From positions 1 through 64,000 of the forward strand of contig DAHWKJ010000099.1 in assembly GCA_027343695.1 (NCBI GenBank): a stretch of DNA of 64,000 bases, given 5' to 3'. The notes under the pieces were generated by a model. That model worked only from the letters and a program-made list of their open reading frames with translations. It ran no database searches and was not told where the DNA came from. Shown here piece by piece: positions 8,783 through 17,763 of this stretch (position 1 is its first letter; the number at the start of each line of letters is the position of its first letter). This DNA comes from Sulfobacillus sp. GTDB lineage: Bacteria > Bacillota > Sulfobacillia > Sulfobacillales > Sulfobacillaceae. The position numbers and the translations under genes are program-made.

Positions 8783-9548
8783 CGGGATCACCTACATCCT
8801 GCATGACTTCCGCGAGCACCACGGTGATGTTGTCCGGTCCCCCTGAGGTCAGTGCAGCGGTCACAAGCTCTTCGACTAATTCTTGCCCGCTAAAGCACCG
8901 ACTTAAACGAAAAATCTCATCCTCCGTCACAACGGACGAAAGCCCATCGGTACAAAGCAACAATCGATCCTGGGGATCCCAGGCCAAATCCGCGACGTCG
9001 ACCCGAATTTTGTCAAAGTTCCCCACCGATCGTGTCAAGACATGCCGTCGGGGATGGTGCATCGCCTCATCGTGGGTCAATGAACCCGCCCGCTCCATTT
9101 CTCCCGCCACAGAATGGTCCGTAGTCAACCGCTCAAGCCGATCTGCTACGAGTCGATAGGCTCGAGAGTCTCCGACATGAGCCAAGAGAACGCGGGTTGG
9201 AAACACTACCGCAGTCGTCAATGTCGTACCCATTCCCCTTAGGGTTTCTTCCCCAGACGCCGTTTCGAAAACCCGGCGATTGGCCATAGACACTGCGGAC
9301 ACTAGACGCGCCGCGTCGCGCACCTCAACCCCCGCGGCATCGTCTAGTGCCTCGACGGCCATGCGACTGGCTACCCCGCCACTGGGACCTCCACCAACTC
9401 CATCTGCCACCGCAATGAGGTACCCGCCAAAATCTACGGGGCGCATCATCCAACTGTCTTCATTACGAAGACGTACATATCCTTGGTGCGATTTCGCATA
9501 GGTCTTTACCGTAGAATCTCCTCCTCGCGTCGGCGCAATTGGCCGCAC
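8772..9548 (-). CDS. prpC: PP2C-family protein phosphatase
   Basis: A metal-dependent (Mn/Mg) phosphatase that reverses PrkC phosphorylation. Motifs are NEDS near the N-terminus, VADGVGGGPSG, HVGDSRAYR, LCTDGLS and GGPDNITVV, all characteristic of bacterial PP2C. The only standard in-frame start before the conserved core is the GTG at 9548, inside rlmN and without a good ribosome site. A perfect GAGGAGGAG at 9526-9518 lies downstream of that GTG, and the codon at the right spacing from it is ACG at 9512. The true start is therefore uncertain; the enzyme identity is not. Confidence 0.93.
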   Translation of the reverse strand: MRPIAPTRGGDSTVKTYAKSHQGYVRLRNEDSWMMRPVDFGGYLIAVADGVGGGPSGGVASRMAVEALDDAAGVEVRDAARLVSAVSMANRRVFETASGEETLRGMGTTLTTAVVFPTRVLLAHVGDSRAYRLVADRLERLTTDHSVAGEMERAGSLTHDEAMHHPRRHVLTRSVGNFDKIRVDVADLAWDPQDRLLLCTDGLSSVVTEDEIFRLSRCFSGQELVEELVTAALTSGGPDNITVVLAEVMQDVGDPDGR

Positions 9549-10558
9549 GCGGCATCAATCTCTTGACCTAGTTCTTTTCGTATCGTACAGGAAATTCCTT
9601 GTTCTTGCACTATTTGTAGAAACCTGCGGACCCGATTCATGGGTGAGGGTTGAAACGGATGCTCATCGACCGGATTCCATGGAATAAGATTGACGTGGCA
9701 GGGAAAGCCACTCAGGAGTTGAACCAATTGGTCTGCCATCACCGGCGAGTCGTTGATGCCATCCAACATAAGGTATTCAAACGTAACCCGCCGTCCCGTA
9801 GCGTGGCTATAGTGGCGACATGCTGGCATGAGCTTCTCCAAGGGATATGCCTTATTAATCGGCATTAACGACAACCTTAAAGCATCCGTAGGGGCATGCA
9901 GGGAGACCGCCAAGGTCACCGGAATTCCTTCATCGGCCAGGCGGTAGATTGCCGGCACTAATCCGCTAGTGGAGACTGTAACATGTCGATAACTCAACCC
10001 TAGACCACGCGGTTCATGCAACAGTCGCATAAATTTGACCATGGCTTCGTAATTGTCCATAGGCTCTCCGATCCCCATGAGGTCCACGCGGCTCACATGA
10101 GCCCCGCGGGACTCCAAGATTTTCTGGGCATAGCCAACCTGGTCTAAAAGTTCACCAGCCGTCAAATTACGCTTACGGCCCAATATTCCCGATGCACAAA
10201 AATGACACCCCATGTTACACCCCACCTGGGAGGACACACACACGCTATACCCGTAGGGATGCGGTAATAATACCGTTTCGACTTGATTGCCATCGGCGAG
10301 TCGCAACAACAATTTCGTGGTACTGTCGGTGGCCACTTGGGTATGCATGGCTTTTACCCGCGTAAATGGAGCGATGTCGGACATTTTTTGTTGAAGGCTC
10401 TTGGGCCACACCGTCAGTTCCTCATAGGACTGAGCGTGGTGTCGCCAAATCCACTCGAACAACTGGTGCCCACGAAAACGTGGTTCCTCCAGTTCGACAA
10501 ACATGCTCGACAATTCGAGCGGATCCATCGACAGAACATCATATGACTCTCGGTCCAT
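9506..10558 (-). CDS. rlmN: Dual-specificity 23S rRNA/tRNA adenine-C2 methyltransferase
   Basis: A 350-residue radical SAM enzyme that methylates A2503 of 23S rRNA and A37 of some tRNAs. The [4Fe-4S] motif CNMGCHFC is around residue 114, and the GIGEPMDNY segment and C-terminal CTIRKE complete the family pattern. It starts immediately after the stop of rsmB (TAGATG). Order rsmB-rlmN-prpC-prkC is the same as in Bacillus. Confidence 0.95.
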   Translation of the reverse strand: MDRESYDVLSMDPLELSSMFVELEEPRFRGHQLFEWIWRHHAQSYEELTVWPKSLQQKMSDIAPFTRVKAMHTQVATDSTTKLLLRLADGNQVETVLLPHPYGYSVCVSSQVGCNMGCHFCASGILGRKRNLTAGELLDQVGYAQKILESRGAHVSRVDLMGIGEPMDNYEAMVKFMRLLHEPRGLGLSYRHVTVSTSGLVPAIYRLADEGIPVTLAVSLHAPTDALRLSLMPINKAYPLEKLMPACRHYSHATGRRVTFEYLMLDGINDSPVMADQLVQLLSGFPCHVNLIPWNPVDEHPFQPSPMNRVRRFLQIVQEQGISCTIRKELGQEIDAACGQLRRREEEILR

Positions 10559-11884
10559 CTACATCTCACTCCCCTCGTCGTAACGTAAACGCGCGATGAA
10601 AAATCCATCCATCCCAAATTCTCCAGGGAGGATTGTCAGGGTTCCCGATTCCACATGGGCTCTTAATGCATCATGAGGTAGCCAGTCGGCTACCGATTCG
10701 CGGTGTACTCCCGGCATCTCATTTTCGATCGCGTCCACCACGTCGATGGTCTCTTCGGGCTCCACCGAGCATGTACTATAAACGATGACGCCGCCCGGCT
10801 TCGCAGCCAAAATCCCCATTTTCAGGAGCTGCACTTGACGAGCGTGATGCCCTTTCAAGTCGCTCGCGCTTTTGTTCCATCTAGCATCCACCCGCCGCCG
10901 TAAAACACCCAGATTACTACACGGCGCGTCCACGAGCACACGGTCAAAACCTCCCAAAGACGCCGTCGTCGGTCCCAAGGTCGCATCACCACACACTGTT
11001 TGCACGTCCTCCGAAAACCCTAATCGCTTAACGTTCCGGCGCAAGAGGTCTAAACGCTCCCGGGATACATCCATGGCCACGACGTGACTACGTCCGTGGG
11101 TGTATTCGAGAATGTGACCAGTTTTCCCGCCGACCCCCGCAGTCATATCGAGAATCCGCTCTCCAGGATGCGGATCCAACACGTAGGTGACGAGCATCCC
11201 GCTTTCGTCCTGCACCGTGATCCACCCGCGCTGGAACATCGTCAGGTCCTCGAGCCATACCGAACCCGTCCCCCGTACAGCCTCTTTAAGATAGGGCGAT
11301 GCTTCTGCCGCCACGCCCGCCTCCGATAGGGCCCGAACCACTTCTTCACGCCCTACTTTATCGAGATTAATTCGTAAGGTCAAAGGAGGAATCTGATTAT
11401 TGGCCGCTAAAATCTCCGGAAGCTTCTTACCAAAACGTCGTCCCCAGCGCTCTACTAACCAATCCGGATGGGAATATTGTTCGGCCATCGACAAGTTATG
11501 CGGGTCATACAATTGTCCTCGACGCAACACCGCATTAACCAAGCGTGTCGCCTTCGGCTGCACAACTTTGGTCTGCTCCACTGCCGCATTGACTACAGCA
11601 TAGGATGGAATTCTGTCCAAAAACCGTAGTTGAAAAAATCCCATCCGAAGAATGTCTGCCACGTCAGGTTCTAATGGATTTTTGGCAAAGTTCCGGATGA
11701 TTCCATCCAAAAGTCTCCGGTGACGTAACACTCCATAGACCAACTGGGTGAGTAACGCCCGGTCCTTGGGATCTAACGGATGTGCACGATGCGACTCGGC
11801 TAAGCTTTCTGCCACCGGCTGGCCCACCCGCACACGTCGGAGAACTTTTAAAGCTTCTTCGCGAGATACCCCCACTCCGCTCAT
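10559..11884 (-). CDS. rsmB: 16S rRNA (cytosine-967-C5) methyltransferase
   Basis: A Sun/RsmB protein of about 441 residues. An N-terminal NusB-like RNA-binding domain (residues ~1-130, with DRALLTQLVYGVLRHR) precedes a SAM-dependent methyltransferase domain with DMTAGVGGKTGHI (motif I), VDAPCSNLGVLRR (motif IV Cys) and VYSTCSVEPEE (catalytic Cys). The ATG at 11884 overlaps the fmt stop (ATGA) and follows an AGGAG site. Confidence 0.95.
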   Translation of the reverse strand: MSGVGVSREEALKVLRRVRVGQPVAESLAESHRAHPLDPKDRALLTQLVYGVLRHRRLLDGIIRNFAKNPLEPDVADILRMGFFQLRFLDRIPSYAVVNAAVEQTKVVQPKATRLVNAVLRRGQLYDPHNLSMAEQYSHPDWLVERWGRRFGKKLPEILAANNQIPPLTLRINLDKVGREEVVRALSEAGVAAEASPYLKEAVRGTGSVWLEDLTMFQRGWITVQDESGMLVTYVLDPHPGERILDMTAGVGGKTGHILEYTHGRSHVVAMDVSRERLDLLRRNVKRLGFSEDVQTVCGDATLGPTTASLGGFDRVLVDAPCSNLGVLRRRVDARWNKSASDLKGHHARQVQLLKMGILAAKPGGVIVYSTCSVEPEETIDVVDAIENEMPGVHRESVADWLPHDALRAHVESGTLTILPGEFGMDGFFIARLRYDEGSEM

Positions 11885-12804
11885 GTAAAGCACTCCTGTT
11901 CCCGGAATCTCGCACCACGGGCCCACTCCAATCCTGACATTGCCCGTTTCCCCTCAGGTTTAACCAAATGAATTCGTAAGGATCCCGACGAGGTGCCTAC
12001 CATCGGTCCGTGTCGGTCCAAACCCAACTGTCCTGGCAACAGGTCAGCCGAGGATCCTGCCTCTGCTGATAAGATCTGCAACCGTTTCCCACGAAACATA
12101 GTATAAGCGGACGGGCTCGGGGTCATGCTGCGAATCAGTCTCCCGATAGTTAAAGCGTCCATTTGCCATGAAATCTTCGCGTCTTCTGCGGTGAACTTAG
12201 GAGCTTTTGTAGCCCCTGTGGTCTCTTGAGGCACAGGGTCAAGCTTTCCCGCGGTGATAGCTGGGATCGAATCCACGAGTAAATCCCGGCCTGTACGTGC
12301 CAAAACCTCGGTCAATTGACCGAGGTCCCAGTCAGGTCTAATCACCACTGGACGCCGAGCGTATACGGGACCCGTATCAATCCCAGAATCCATCGCCATT
12401 AACGTAACCCCAGTGCAGGAATCCCCCGCTCGAATGGCCCATGCAATAGGGTTCGGGCCTCGCCAGCGAGGCAACAGCGATGCATGGACATTAAGGGCCG
12501 CAATACGCGGCAAATTCAAGGCCCATGGCGCCAGGATCTTTCCGTAGGCAGCCGTTACCAACAGATCAGGTTGAAATGCCTCCCACGTCGCTCGCTGCTC
12601 CTTGAGTAATGTCGGGCGGTCTACGGCCACATCATGTTCGTCTGCCCAACGAGCGACGGCAGACGACACAAGTCGATAACCCCGGCCAACGGGTGCGTCC
12701 GGCTGGGTTACCACCCGAAGTGTGACATTCGACAGCTGCGCTAGTCCATCCAAAATCACCACGGCGTAATGAGGAGTGCCCATGAATAAGATCTTCAGGG
12801 ACAT
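11881..12804 (-). CDS. fmt: Methionyl-tRNA formyltransferase
   Basis: Formylates initiator Met-tRNA. The N-terminal LKILFMGTPHYAV segment, NVHASLLPRWRGPNPI (catalytic Asn/His region) and MDSGIDTGP are diagnostic. The ATG at 12804, one nucleotide after the def stop, fits the conserved N-terminus; the longer frame to 12846 lies inside def. The product is about 307 residues. It is coupled with def, which removes the formyl group. Confidence 0.95.
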   Translation of the reverse strand: MSLKILFMGTPHYAVVILDGLAQLSNVTLRVVTQPDAPVGRGYRLVSSAVARWADEHDVAVDRPTLLKEQRATWEAFQPDLLVTAAYGKILAPWALNLPRIAALNVHASLLPRWRGPNPIAWAIRAGDSCTGVTLMAMDSGIDTGPVYARRPVVIRPDWDLGQLTEVLARTGRDLLVDSIPAITAGKLDPVPQETTGATKAPKFTAEDAKISWQMDALTIGRLIRSMTPSPSAYTMFRGKRLQILSAEAGSSADLLPGQLGLDRHGPMVGTSSGSLRIHLVKPEGKRAMSGLEWARGARFREQECFT

Positions 12805-12805
12805 C

Positions 12806-13291
12806 TTAGTCCAACACCACTTCGTTGCGTTCAGCAACTTCTTCATCGCTCAAAATACGTATGGCGCGGTCCGTAAATAAGATTCCATCCAAATGGTCTA
12901 TCTCATGTTGTAAGCAACGTGCTAAAAGGCCCTCGGCATCTATCCAAATTCGACGCCCACTACGATCAAGACCAGTAACCTGTATCGTCGCGAATCGCTC
13001 CACTTCACCGACGACATCCGGAATGGACAAACACGCTTCCATCCCCAACTGGCTTCCCGAAGCATGGACCAATTCGGGGTTCACGAGGGAAACTAAACCA
13101 TCGCCCACATCCACCACGACAATACGCTTAGAGACCCCTACCTGTGGAGCGGCTAGGCCCACACCAGATTCCCGATACATAGCTTGCGCCATCTCATCGA
13201 TGAGGGTTTGAACCGACTTCTTAACCGATTTGACCGGCTTCGCTTTCCGGCGCAATACTTGGTCGCCCACCAAACAAATTTGCAGCATCAT
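12806..13291 (-). CDS. def: Peptide deformylase
   Basis: A 161-residue metalloenzyme removing the N-formyl group from nascent proteins. All three motifs are present: GVGLAAPQVG, EACLSIP (metal Cys) and QHEIDHLDG (HExxH metal site). It lies in the priA-def-fmt order shared with Bacillus. Confidence 0.96.
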   Translation of the reverse strand: MMLQICLVGDQVLRRKAKPVKSVKKSVQTLIDEMAQAMYRESGVGLAAPQVGVSKRIVVVDVGDGLVSLVNPELVHASGSQLGMEACLSIPDVVGEVERFATIQVTGLDRSGRRIWIDAEGLLARCLQHEIDHLDGILFTDRAIRILSDEEVAERNEVVLD

Positions 13292-13311
13292 ACGTCGACT
13301 CCTTCAAAAAA

Positions 13312-15468
13312 CTACAGCATCATATATGGATCCGTGGTAATGCGCACATCCGGGAAATTATCGCGCACTCCCACCAAGAGACCCGCTGCGGCCTGTTGGT
13401 TCAGCACATCCACCTTAACTAATATATGATACCGGAAATGGTTCCTAATTTTCAATAAGGGTGCGGGCGTTGGGCCCATGACCTGCGCTTGGATGTCGGC
13501 CATGAGTTCTGTCACATAGGCAGCAACCTCCCCGGCTCGAGTCGCTGCACGCTCGCGAGCCGGGTCTTCAACCTCCAAAAGCCATAGCACTCCATAAGGC
13601 GGATAACGCAATTCATGACGCAAATGGAGTTCCTCTTCAAAAAATCGGTCCACGTTCTGGGTTACCGCATGTTGGATTGCGTAATGCTCAGGATTATACG
13701 TCTGGACTACAACACGTCCTGGGACGTCACCTCGGCCCGCCCTTCCCGCCGCCTGGACTAACAGCTGAAAAGTTCGTTCGCCCGAACGAAAATCTGGAAA
13801 ATGAAGCGACATATCTGCCGCAACGATGCCCACTACGCTGACCCTGGGAAAATCCATCCCCTTGGCTATCATTTGAGTCCCCACTAAAACGTCCGCACCG
13901 CCACCAAGAAATGTTTCATAAAGCTGTGCATAGCTGTCTCGGGTTTTTAGACTGTCACGGTCGGCACGCACAACTCGAGCATCTGGCCAGGTTTTTTGCA
14001 CCTCCAGAACTACCCGTTCCGTACCGGCACCGAAGTGGCGAATTTTTTGGCTCTGGCAGTGTGGGCACTTCGTGGGAACGGCTCCTATGTAGTCGCAGTA
14101 GTGACAGATCAAACGATCGTGGTCTTGGTGGTAGGTGAGCGTGACCGCACAATGAGGGCAGTCCAATGTTTGGCCACAGGAACGGCACAGGATGAACGTC
14201 GAAAACCCGCGACGATTCAGAAATAGCAACACCTGCTGACCATGCCCCAAGGCCTCATCCATCGCCTCCACTAAGGCGCGACTGAAAATGCCGCGATTCC
14301 CGCCTGCAAGCTCCTCGCGCATGTCCACCACCCGCACTTCGGGTAGTTTTCGCTCGAGCACGCGACTCGGCAACCGGAGCCATCCGAACTGTCCTTGGCG
14401 TGCCGCCCATCCCGATTCAACGCTCGGAGTGGCCGAACCGACAATTACGGTAGCCCCAACCCGCTCGGCACGCCAAAGAGCCACCTCCCGAGCATGATAA
14501 CTCGGATGTTCCTCTTGCTTGTAAGTGGTTTCTTGTTCCTCGTCCAGCACAACCAGACGCAGTCGTGAAAAAGGGAGGAACACTCCAGAGCGTGCGGCGA
14601 TCACCACCGCTGGTACGGGTTGGCGTATATTAAACCAAATCCGAACCCGTTGGCGGTCGGTAAGACCCGAGTGCCACACATAGACTCCATGCGTAAATCG
14701 GTCCGAGAATCGTTGCAACGTCTGCGGCGTCAAGGCAATCTCCGGAATCAGGACCAACGCCTGACCGCCATCGCGTAGGACCTTTTCAATCACCTCGAGA
14801 TATACTTCGGTCTTGCCGGATCCCGTAACTCCCTCTAAGAGCCAGCCCGTACGCGATCCGGAGAGGATGTCCTGGATGACCGCCGTTTGATCCGCATTTA
14901 GGGGGTATTGCCTCGGGTTGAATTGAACCGGACGCGGTCCATCATAATGTTCGGATACGACGGTTCCCTCTGCCACCAGGGCCCGTAGCGCGGTGGAGGC
15001 TTTGTCACCGACACCGTCGCGAATCTCGAGAATCGTGGCCATGGGGTTCTCCGCTAACCATTCCCACAAGACCTGTTTGGCGGAACTACGGCCTTGCCGC
15101 ATCTTTGCTACTCGATAATGCCATTGCGTGGCCGGCGCTACACCGCGCCGGATTCCGCGGGGAATCATCGCACGAATCGCTTGCGGTAGGTAGCAGACAT
15201 AATACTCTGCCATCCATTGCGCTAATTCGATCATTTCAGGCCCTAATACCGGGATACTGTCTACCGGCCCGATAATAGCTTTGAGGGCACGATCGGATGA
15301 CACACCATCCATAATCCGGAGCACAATCCCAACCGCTTCAGACCGGCCTAAAGGTACTCGAACCCGAGACCCGATCTCGACATTGTGGACGCTCGACGGC
15401 AACTCATAGGATAGCGTCCGATCCAATCCTCGAACGGCTCGGTCAATCACCACATCCGCGATTTTCAT
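13312..15468 (-). CDS. priA: Primosomal protein N', replication restart helicase PriA
   Basis: A 718-residue PriA. An N-terminal 3'-end-binding domain is followed by helicase motifs (Walker A GVTGSGKT, the DEEQ form of the DEAH box) and a cysteine-rich zinc region, CRSCGQTLDCPHC...CHYC...CPHC, inserted in the helicase core. It reloads the replication machinery at collapsed forks; RecG from the same block remodels those forks. Confidence 0.96.
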   Translation of the reverse strand: MKIADVVIDRAVRGLDRTLSYELPSSVHNVEIGSRVRVPLGRSEAVGIVLRIMDGVSSDRALKAIIGPVDSIPVLGPEMIELAQWMAEYYVCYLPQAIRAMIPRGIRRGVAPATQWHYRVAKMRQGRSSAKQVLWEWLAENPMATILEIRDGVGDKASTALRALVAEGTVVSEHYDGPRPVQFNPRQYPLNADQTAVIQDILSGSRTGWLLEGVTGSGKTEVYLEVIEKVLRDGGQALVLIPEIALTPQTLQRFSDRFTHGVYVWHSGLTDRQRVRIWFNIRQPVPAVVIAARSGVFLPFSRLRLVVLDEEQETTYKQEEHPSYHAREVALWRAERVGATVIVGSATPSVESGWAARQGQFGWLRLPSRVLERKLPEVRVVDMREELAGGNRGIFSRALVEAMDEALGHGQQVLLFLNRRGFSTFILCRSCGQTLDCPHCAVTLTYHQDHDRLICHYCDYIGAVPTKCPHCQSQKIRHFGAGTERVVLEVQKTWPDARVVRADRDSLKTRDSYAQLYETFLGGGADVLVGTQMIAKGMDFPRVSVVGIVAADMSLHFPDFRSGERTFQLLVQAAGRAGRGDVPGRVVVQTYNPEHYAIQHAVTQNVDRFFEEELHLRHELRYPPYGVLWLLEVEDPARERAATRAGEVAAYVTELMADIQAQVMGPTPAPLLKIRNHFRYHILVKVDVLNQQAAAGLLVGVRDNFPDVRITTDPYMML

Positions 15469-15510
15469 CCGTCAGACCCACCAAGCACGCTTCCTTGCAA
15501 AGCTCTTAAG

Positions 15511-16707
15511 TCATCGCCCATAGCGATCACGGTAGAGACGATCGATGTAGTCCCATATTAACGGCACCGCTTCCGTTTTGGTGCGGGCTTCTACCGCCTG
15601 GTGTCCCCCGTCCGAACTCACCAACTCGGCTGCATAGGCGCCCACACCGAACCCTTCAGAACGTCCCACCCGATTGGCCACCACCAGATCCAAGTGCTTC
15701 TTAGCCAACTTGCGACGCGCGGACTCCAGAACCGTATCGGTTTCTGCGGCAAATCCCACCAAAAATTTTTGTCCCTGGTAGCGATCTCCAATTTCTTGAA
15801 GAATATCTGGGTTCAACTCCATCGCCCACATGAGCCCGATGGTCTCTTTGTGCATCTTTGTTGGCGCAGACATTTTCGGTTTAAAGTCAGAAATGGCGGC
15901 ACTAGACACATAAATCTCAGATTCGTCGATATGTTCCCATACCGCTTGGCGCATATCGTCGGCACTAACCACGGCCACCCGTTTGATCCTTTCCGGAAGT
16001 GGGCCAAACTGGTCCCCACGGGGACCATGAATATAGGTGACCTCCGCCCCCCGGTAGGCCGCCTCTTCAGCTAACAAAAATCCCATGCGGCCTGTCGAGG
16101 GGTTCGTCAGGGCGCGTACCGGATCAAAATGTTCCCAGGTCGAGCCACCCGTAATCAATACGCGTCGTCCCTCTAATTGATGGGCATTTATGTGTTCGAT
16201 TTCGCCAACCAAAATTTCAAGCTCGACCAGACGTCCGAGCCCCTCCGCTCCCGATGCCAAGTGGCCCTCTACCGGCCCGCAGAAAAACACCCCATCCTGC
16301 CGCAGAGTTTGACAATGAGCCTGGGTCCGGGGGTGTGCCCACATGGCAGGCTCCATCGCCGGAGCCACAATGACAGGACCCTTAAAACTGAAATAGGTCA
16401 AACATAGCAAGTCCGTAGCCTGACCTCCCGAAAGTCGCGACAACACACCGAGGGTCGCCGGAACCACGACCAATACCTCGGCCCATTTGGCAAGCTGTAC
16501 ATGAGAAATCGGTCCCATTGGTTGGTCTGAGGTTTCTATTCCGACCGCGCGCTGCGACAGCGCCTCAAACGTTAAAGGGGCAACAAATTGTGTAGCGCCC
16601 GGCGTCAGCAAAACCTGAACCTGGTGTCCACGTTGTACCAACGTCGAGACGAGTGCTGCAACTTTATACGCAGCCACGCCACCACTGACGCCCACGATAA
16701 TGCGCAT
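15511..16707 (-). CDS. coaBC: Bifunctional phosphopantothenoylcysteine decarboxylase/synthase
   Basis: A 398-residue CoaBC fusion for coenzyme A synthesis. The N-terminal HFCD flavoprotein domain (residues ~1-180) starts RIIVGVSGGVAAYK and has the PAMEPAMW substrate loop. The C-terminal synthase domain starts at RRVLITGGSTWEHFDPVR and has the STGRMG and AAISDFKP motifs. It follows rpoZ with 1 nt between them, as in Bacillus. Confidence 0.96.
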   Translation of the reverse strand: MRIIVGVSGGVAAYKVAALVSTLVQRGHQVQVLLTPGATQFVAPLTFEALSQRAVGIETSDQPMGPISHVQLAKWAEVLVVVPATLGVLSRLSGGQATDLLCLTYFSFKGPVIVAPAMEPAMWAHPRTQAHCQTLRQDGVFFCGPVEGHLASGAEGLGRLVELEILVGEIEHINAHQLEGRRVLITGGSTWEHFDPVRALTNPSTGRMGFLLAEEAAYRGAEVTYIHGPRGDQFGPLPERIKRVAVVSADDMRQAVWEHIDESEIYVSSAAISDFKPKMSAPTKMHKETIGLMWAMELNPDILQEIGDRYQGQKFLVGFAAETDTVLESARRKLAKKHLDLVVANRVGRSEGFGVGAYAAELVSSDGGHQAVEARTKTEAVPLIWDYIDRLYRDRYGR

Positions 16708-16708
16708 A

Positions 16709-16918
16709 TTACTTGATGCCGACCGGCGGCACTTCGATCTGGATCAAACCATGTTCAATTTCTTCTAATGCGATCGTCACGGGTTTGGTATGCACCACAT
16801 CTAACAATGGCTGGTGGCCGTCCATAATGGCTCGTGCTCTACGCGCCGATGCCACGACTAACGCGTACTTACTTTCCACTTGATCCGTTAACTCTTGCAA
16901 ACTTAGTCGACGCCCCAT
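16709..16918 (-). CDS. rpoZ: RNA polymerase omega subunit
   Basis: A 69-residue omega subunit with the conserved LTDQVESKYALVVASARRAR helix and the PVTIALEEIEHGLI segment. It lies directly after remA. Bacillus has gmk between remA and rpoZ; here only 3 nt separate the two genes. Confidence 0.93.
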   Translation of the reverse strand: MGRRLSLQELTDQVESKYALVVASARRARAIMDGHQPLLDVVHTKPVTIALEEIEHGLIQIEVPPVGIK

Positions 16919-16921
16919 TGC

Positions 16922-17209
16922 TTATTCAGTCTCCTCTTCGTCGTCGTCGAGCTCTGATGAGGGGGTCTCACGATTGCTTAGACGATTTGCGACAGTTTCC
17001 GGTTGCACTGCCGATAATATCACATGATCGCTGTCCGTGATAATCACAGCCCGCGTGCGTCGACCGTAGGTAGCATCAATTAATACCCCTTGGTCCCGGG
17101 CTTCCGTAATAATCCGCTTGATCGGTGCTGAATCCGGACTCACAATTGCCACAATCCGGTTAGCGGACACAATGTTCCCGAATCCGATGTTAACCAATTT
17201 TATATCCAA
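16922..17209 (-). CDS. remA: Extracellular matrix regulator RemA (DUF370)
   Basis: A 95-residue RemA-type DNA-binding protein, the Bacillus activator of biofilm-matrix and osmoprotection genes. The core [24 protein letters not shown] and [30 protein letters not shown] is almost the family consensus. The start is a TTG at 17209, which aligns with the family N-terminus. The C-terminal ~12 residues are an acidic tail (DDDEEETE) that the Bacillus protein lacks. Confidence 0.92.
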   Translation of the reverse strand: MDIKLVNIGFGNIVSANRIVAIVSPDSAPIKRIITEARDQGVLIDATYGRRTRAVIITDSDHVILSAVQPETVANRLSNRETPSSELDDDEEETE

Positions 17210-17347
17210 TCTTCTGAGCGCCCCCCTACATCCCCCATGGTCCTCTCCTACTACGGTCTAGTGCCCTCAATGATACGGGAGGCAACAACACCCTGTCAAT
17301 TTCGTGGCACATCACCTGACCAAACGGTTTCCCATACCTCGATGTGC

Positions 17348-17662
17348 TCATTCTTGCCAGGGAGCAAGCGATCGGCGTGGAATGGGAATCCCGAGTCGGA
17401 GTCTCGGACACCAGGCCTCCCTAGAGCCCCTTCTGCCCTCCTCGAGCTGACCGATTTTTGCGATCCACAATGACTCCGAAGGACGAAAACCTCCGCCCGC
17501 CTGGTCCGTGGCGAGATGGCTCCGATGAGACTCCGCACTCATGATGGATAAAAGGGGTCGCCGCGAGTTCCGGGAGCGACCGGTCATCCAAAACAGCACC
17601 AACGCGATCACCATCACCCCCACACTAATTTGAACAATATGACGAACCCGGCTCGTTCGCAT
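17348..17662 (-). CDS. Possible small membrane-anchored protein, unknown
   Basis: The 104-residue frame begins with a basic stretch and one clear hydrophobic helix (residues ~8-27, HIVQISVGVMVIALVLFWM). An Arg/Gly-rich remainder follows that resembles no family I know. The ribosome site is weak (GGGGACGTGG). The helix is the only support; the C-terminal half could be non-coding. Confidence 0.3.
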   Translation of the reverse strand: MRTSRVRHIVQISVGVMVIALVLFWMTGRSRNSRRPLLSIMSAESHRSHLATDQAGGGFRPSESLWIAKIGQLEEGRRGSREAWCPRLRLGIPIPRRSLAPWQE

Positions 17663-17726
17663 GCCACGTCCCCAATTCCCGAGAGTTATGCTTCTAGTCT
17701 ACCCATCTCATTTCTGAAGGTTCTCG

Positions 17727-17735
17727 TGGTATACT
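17727..17735 (+). promoter_or_regulatory. Extended -10 element upstream of dedA
   Basis: TGGTATACT is an extended -10 (TGn-TATACT) with no good -35. It lies 12 bp before the AAAGGAG site of dedA, which would give a very short leader. Confidence 0.35.
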
Positions 17736-17763
17736 GGTCCCATTTGAAAGGAGCATTGCTTAC

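Larger units (their letters stand above)
17210..17763. other. Low-content region between remA and dedA
   Basis: This 554-bp stretch holds the leader of remA, a doubtful small ORF (17348-17662, minus) and the dedA promoter region. Bacillus carries yloC (yicC) upstream of remA; I find no trace of it here in any frame. No RNA gene, riboswitch or repeat was recognised. Confidence 0.5.

Noticed and set aside
17226-17538. Two further short minus-strand frames in the remA-dedA gap.
   Set aside because: No ribosome sites and no recognisable domains; composition looks random.
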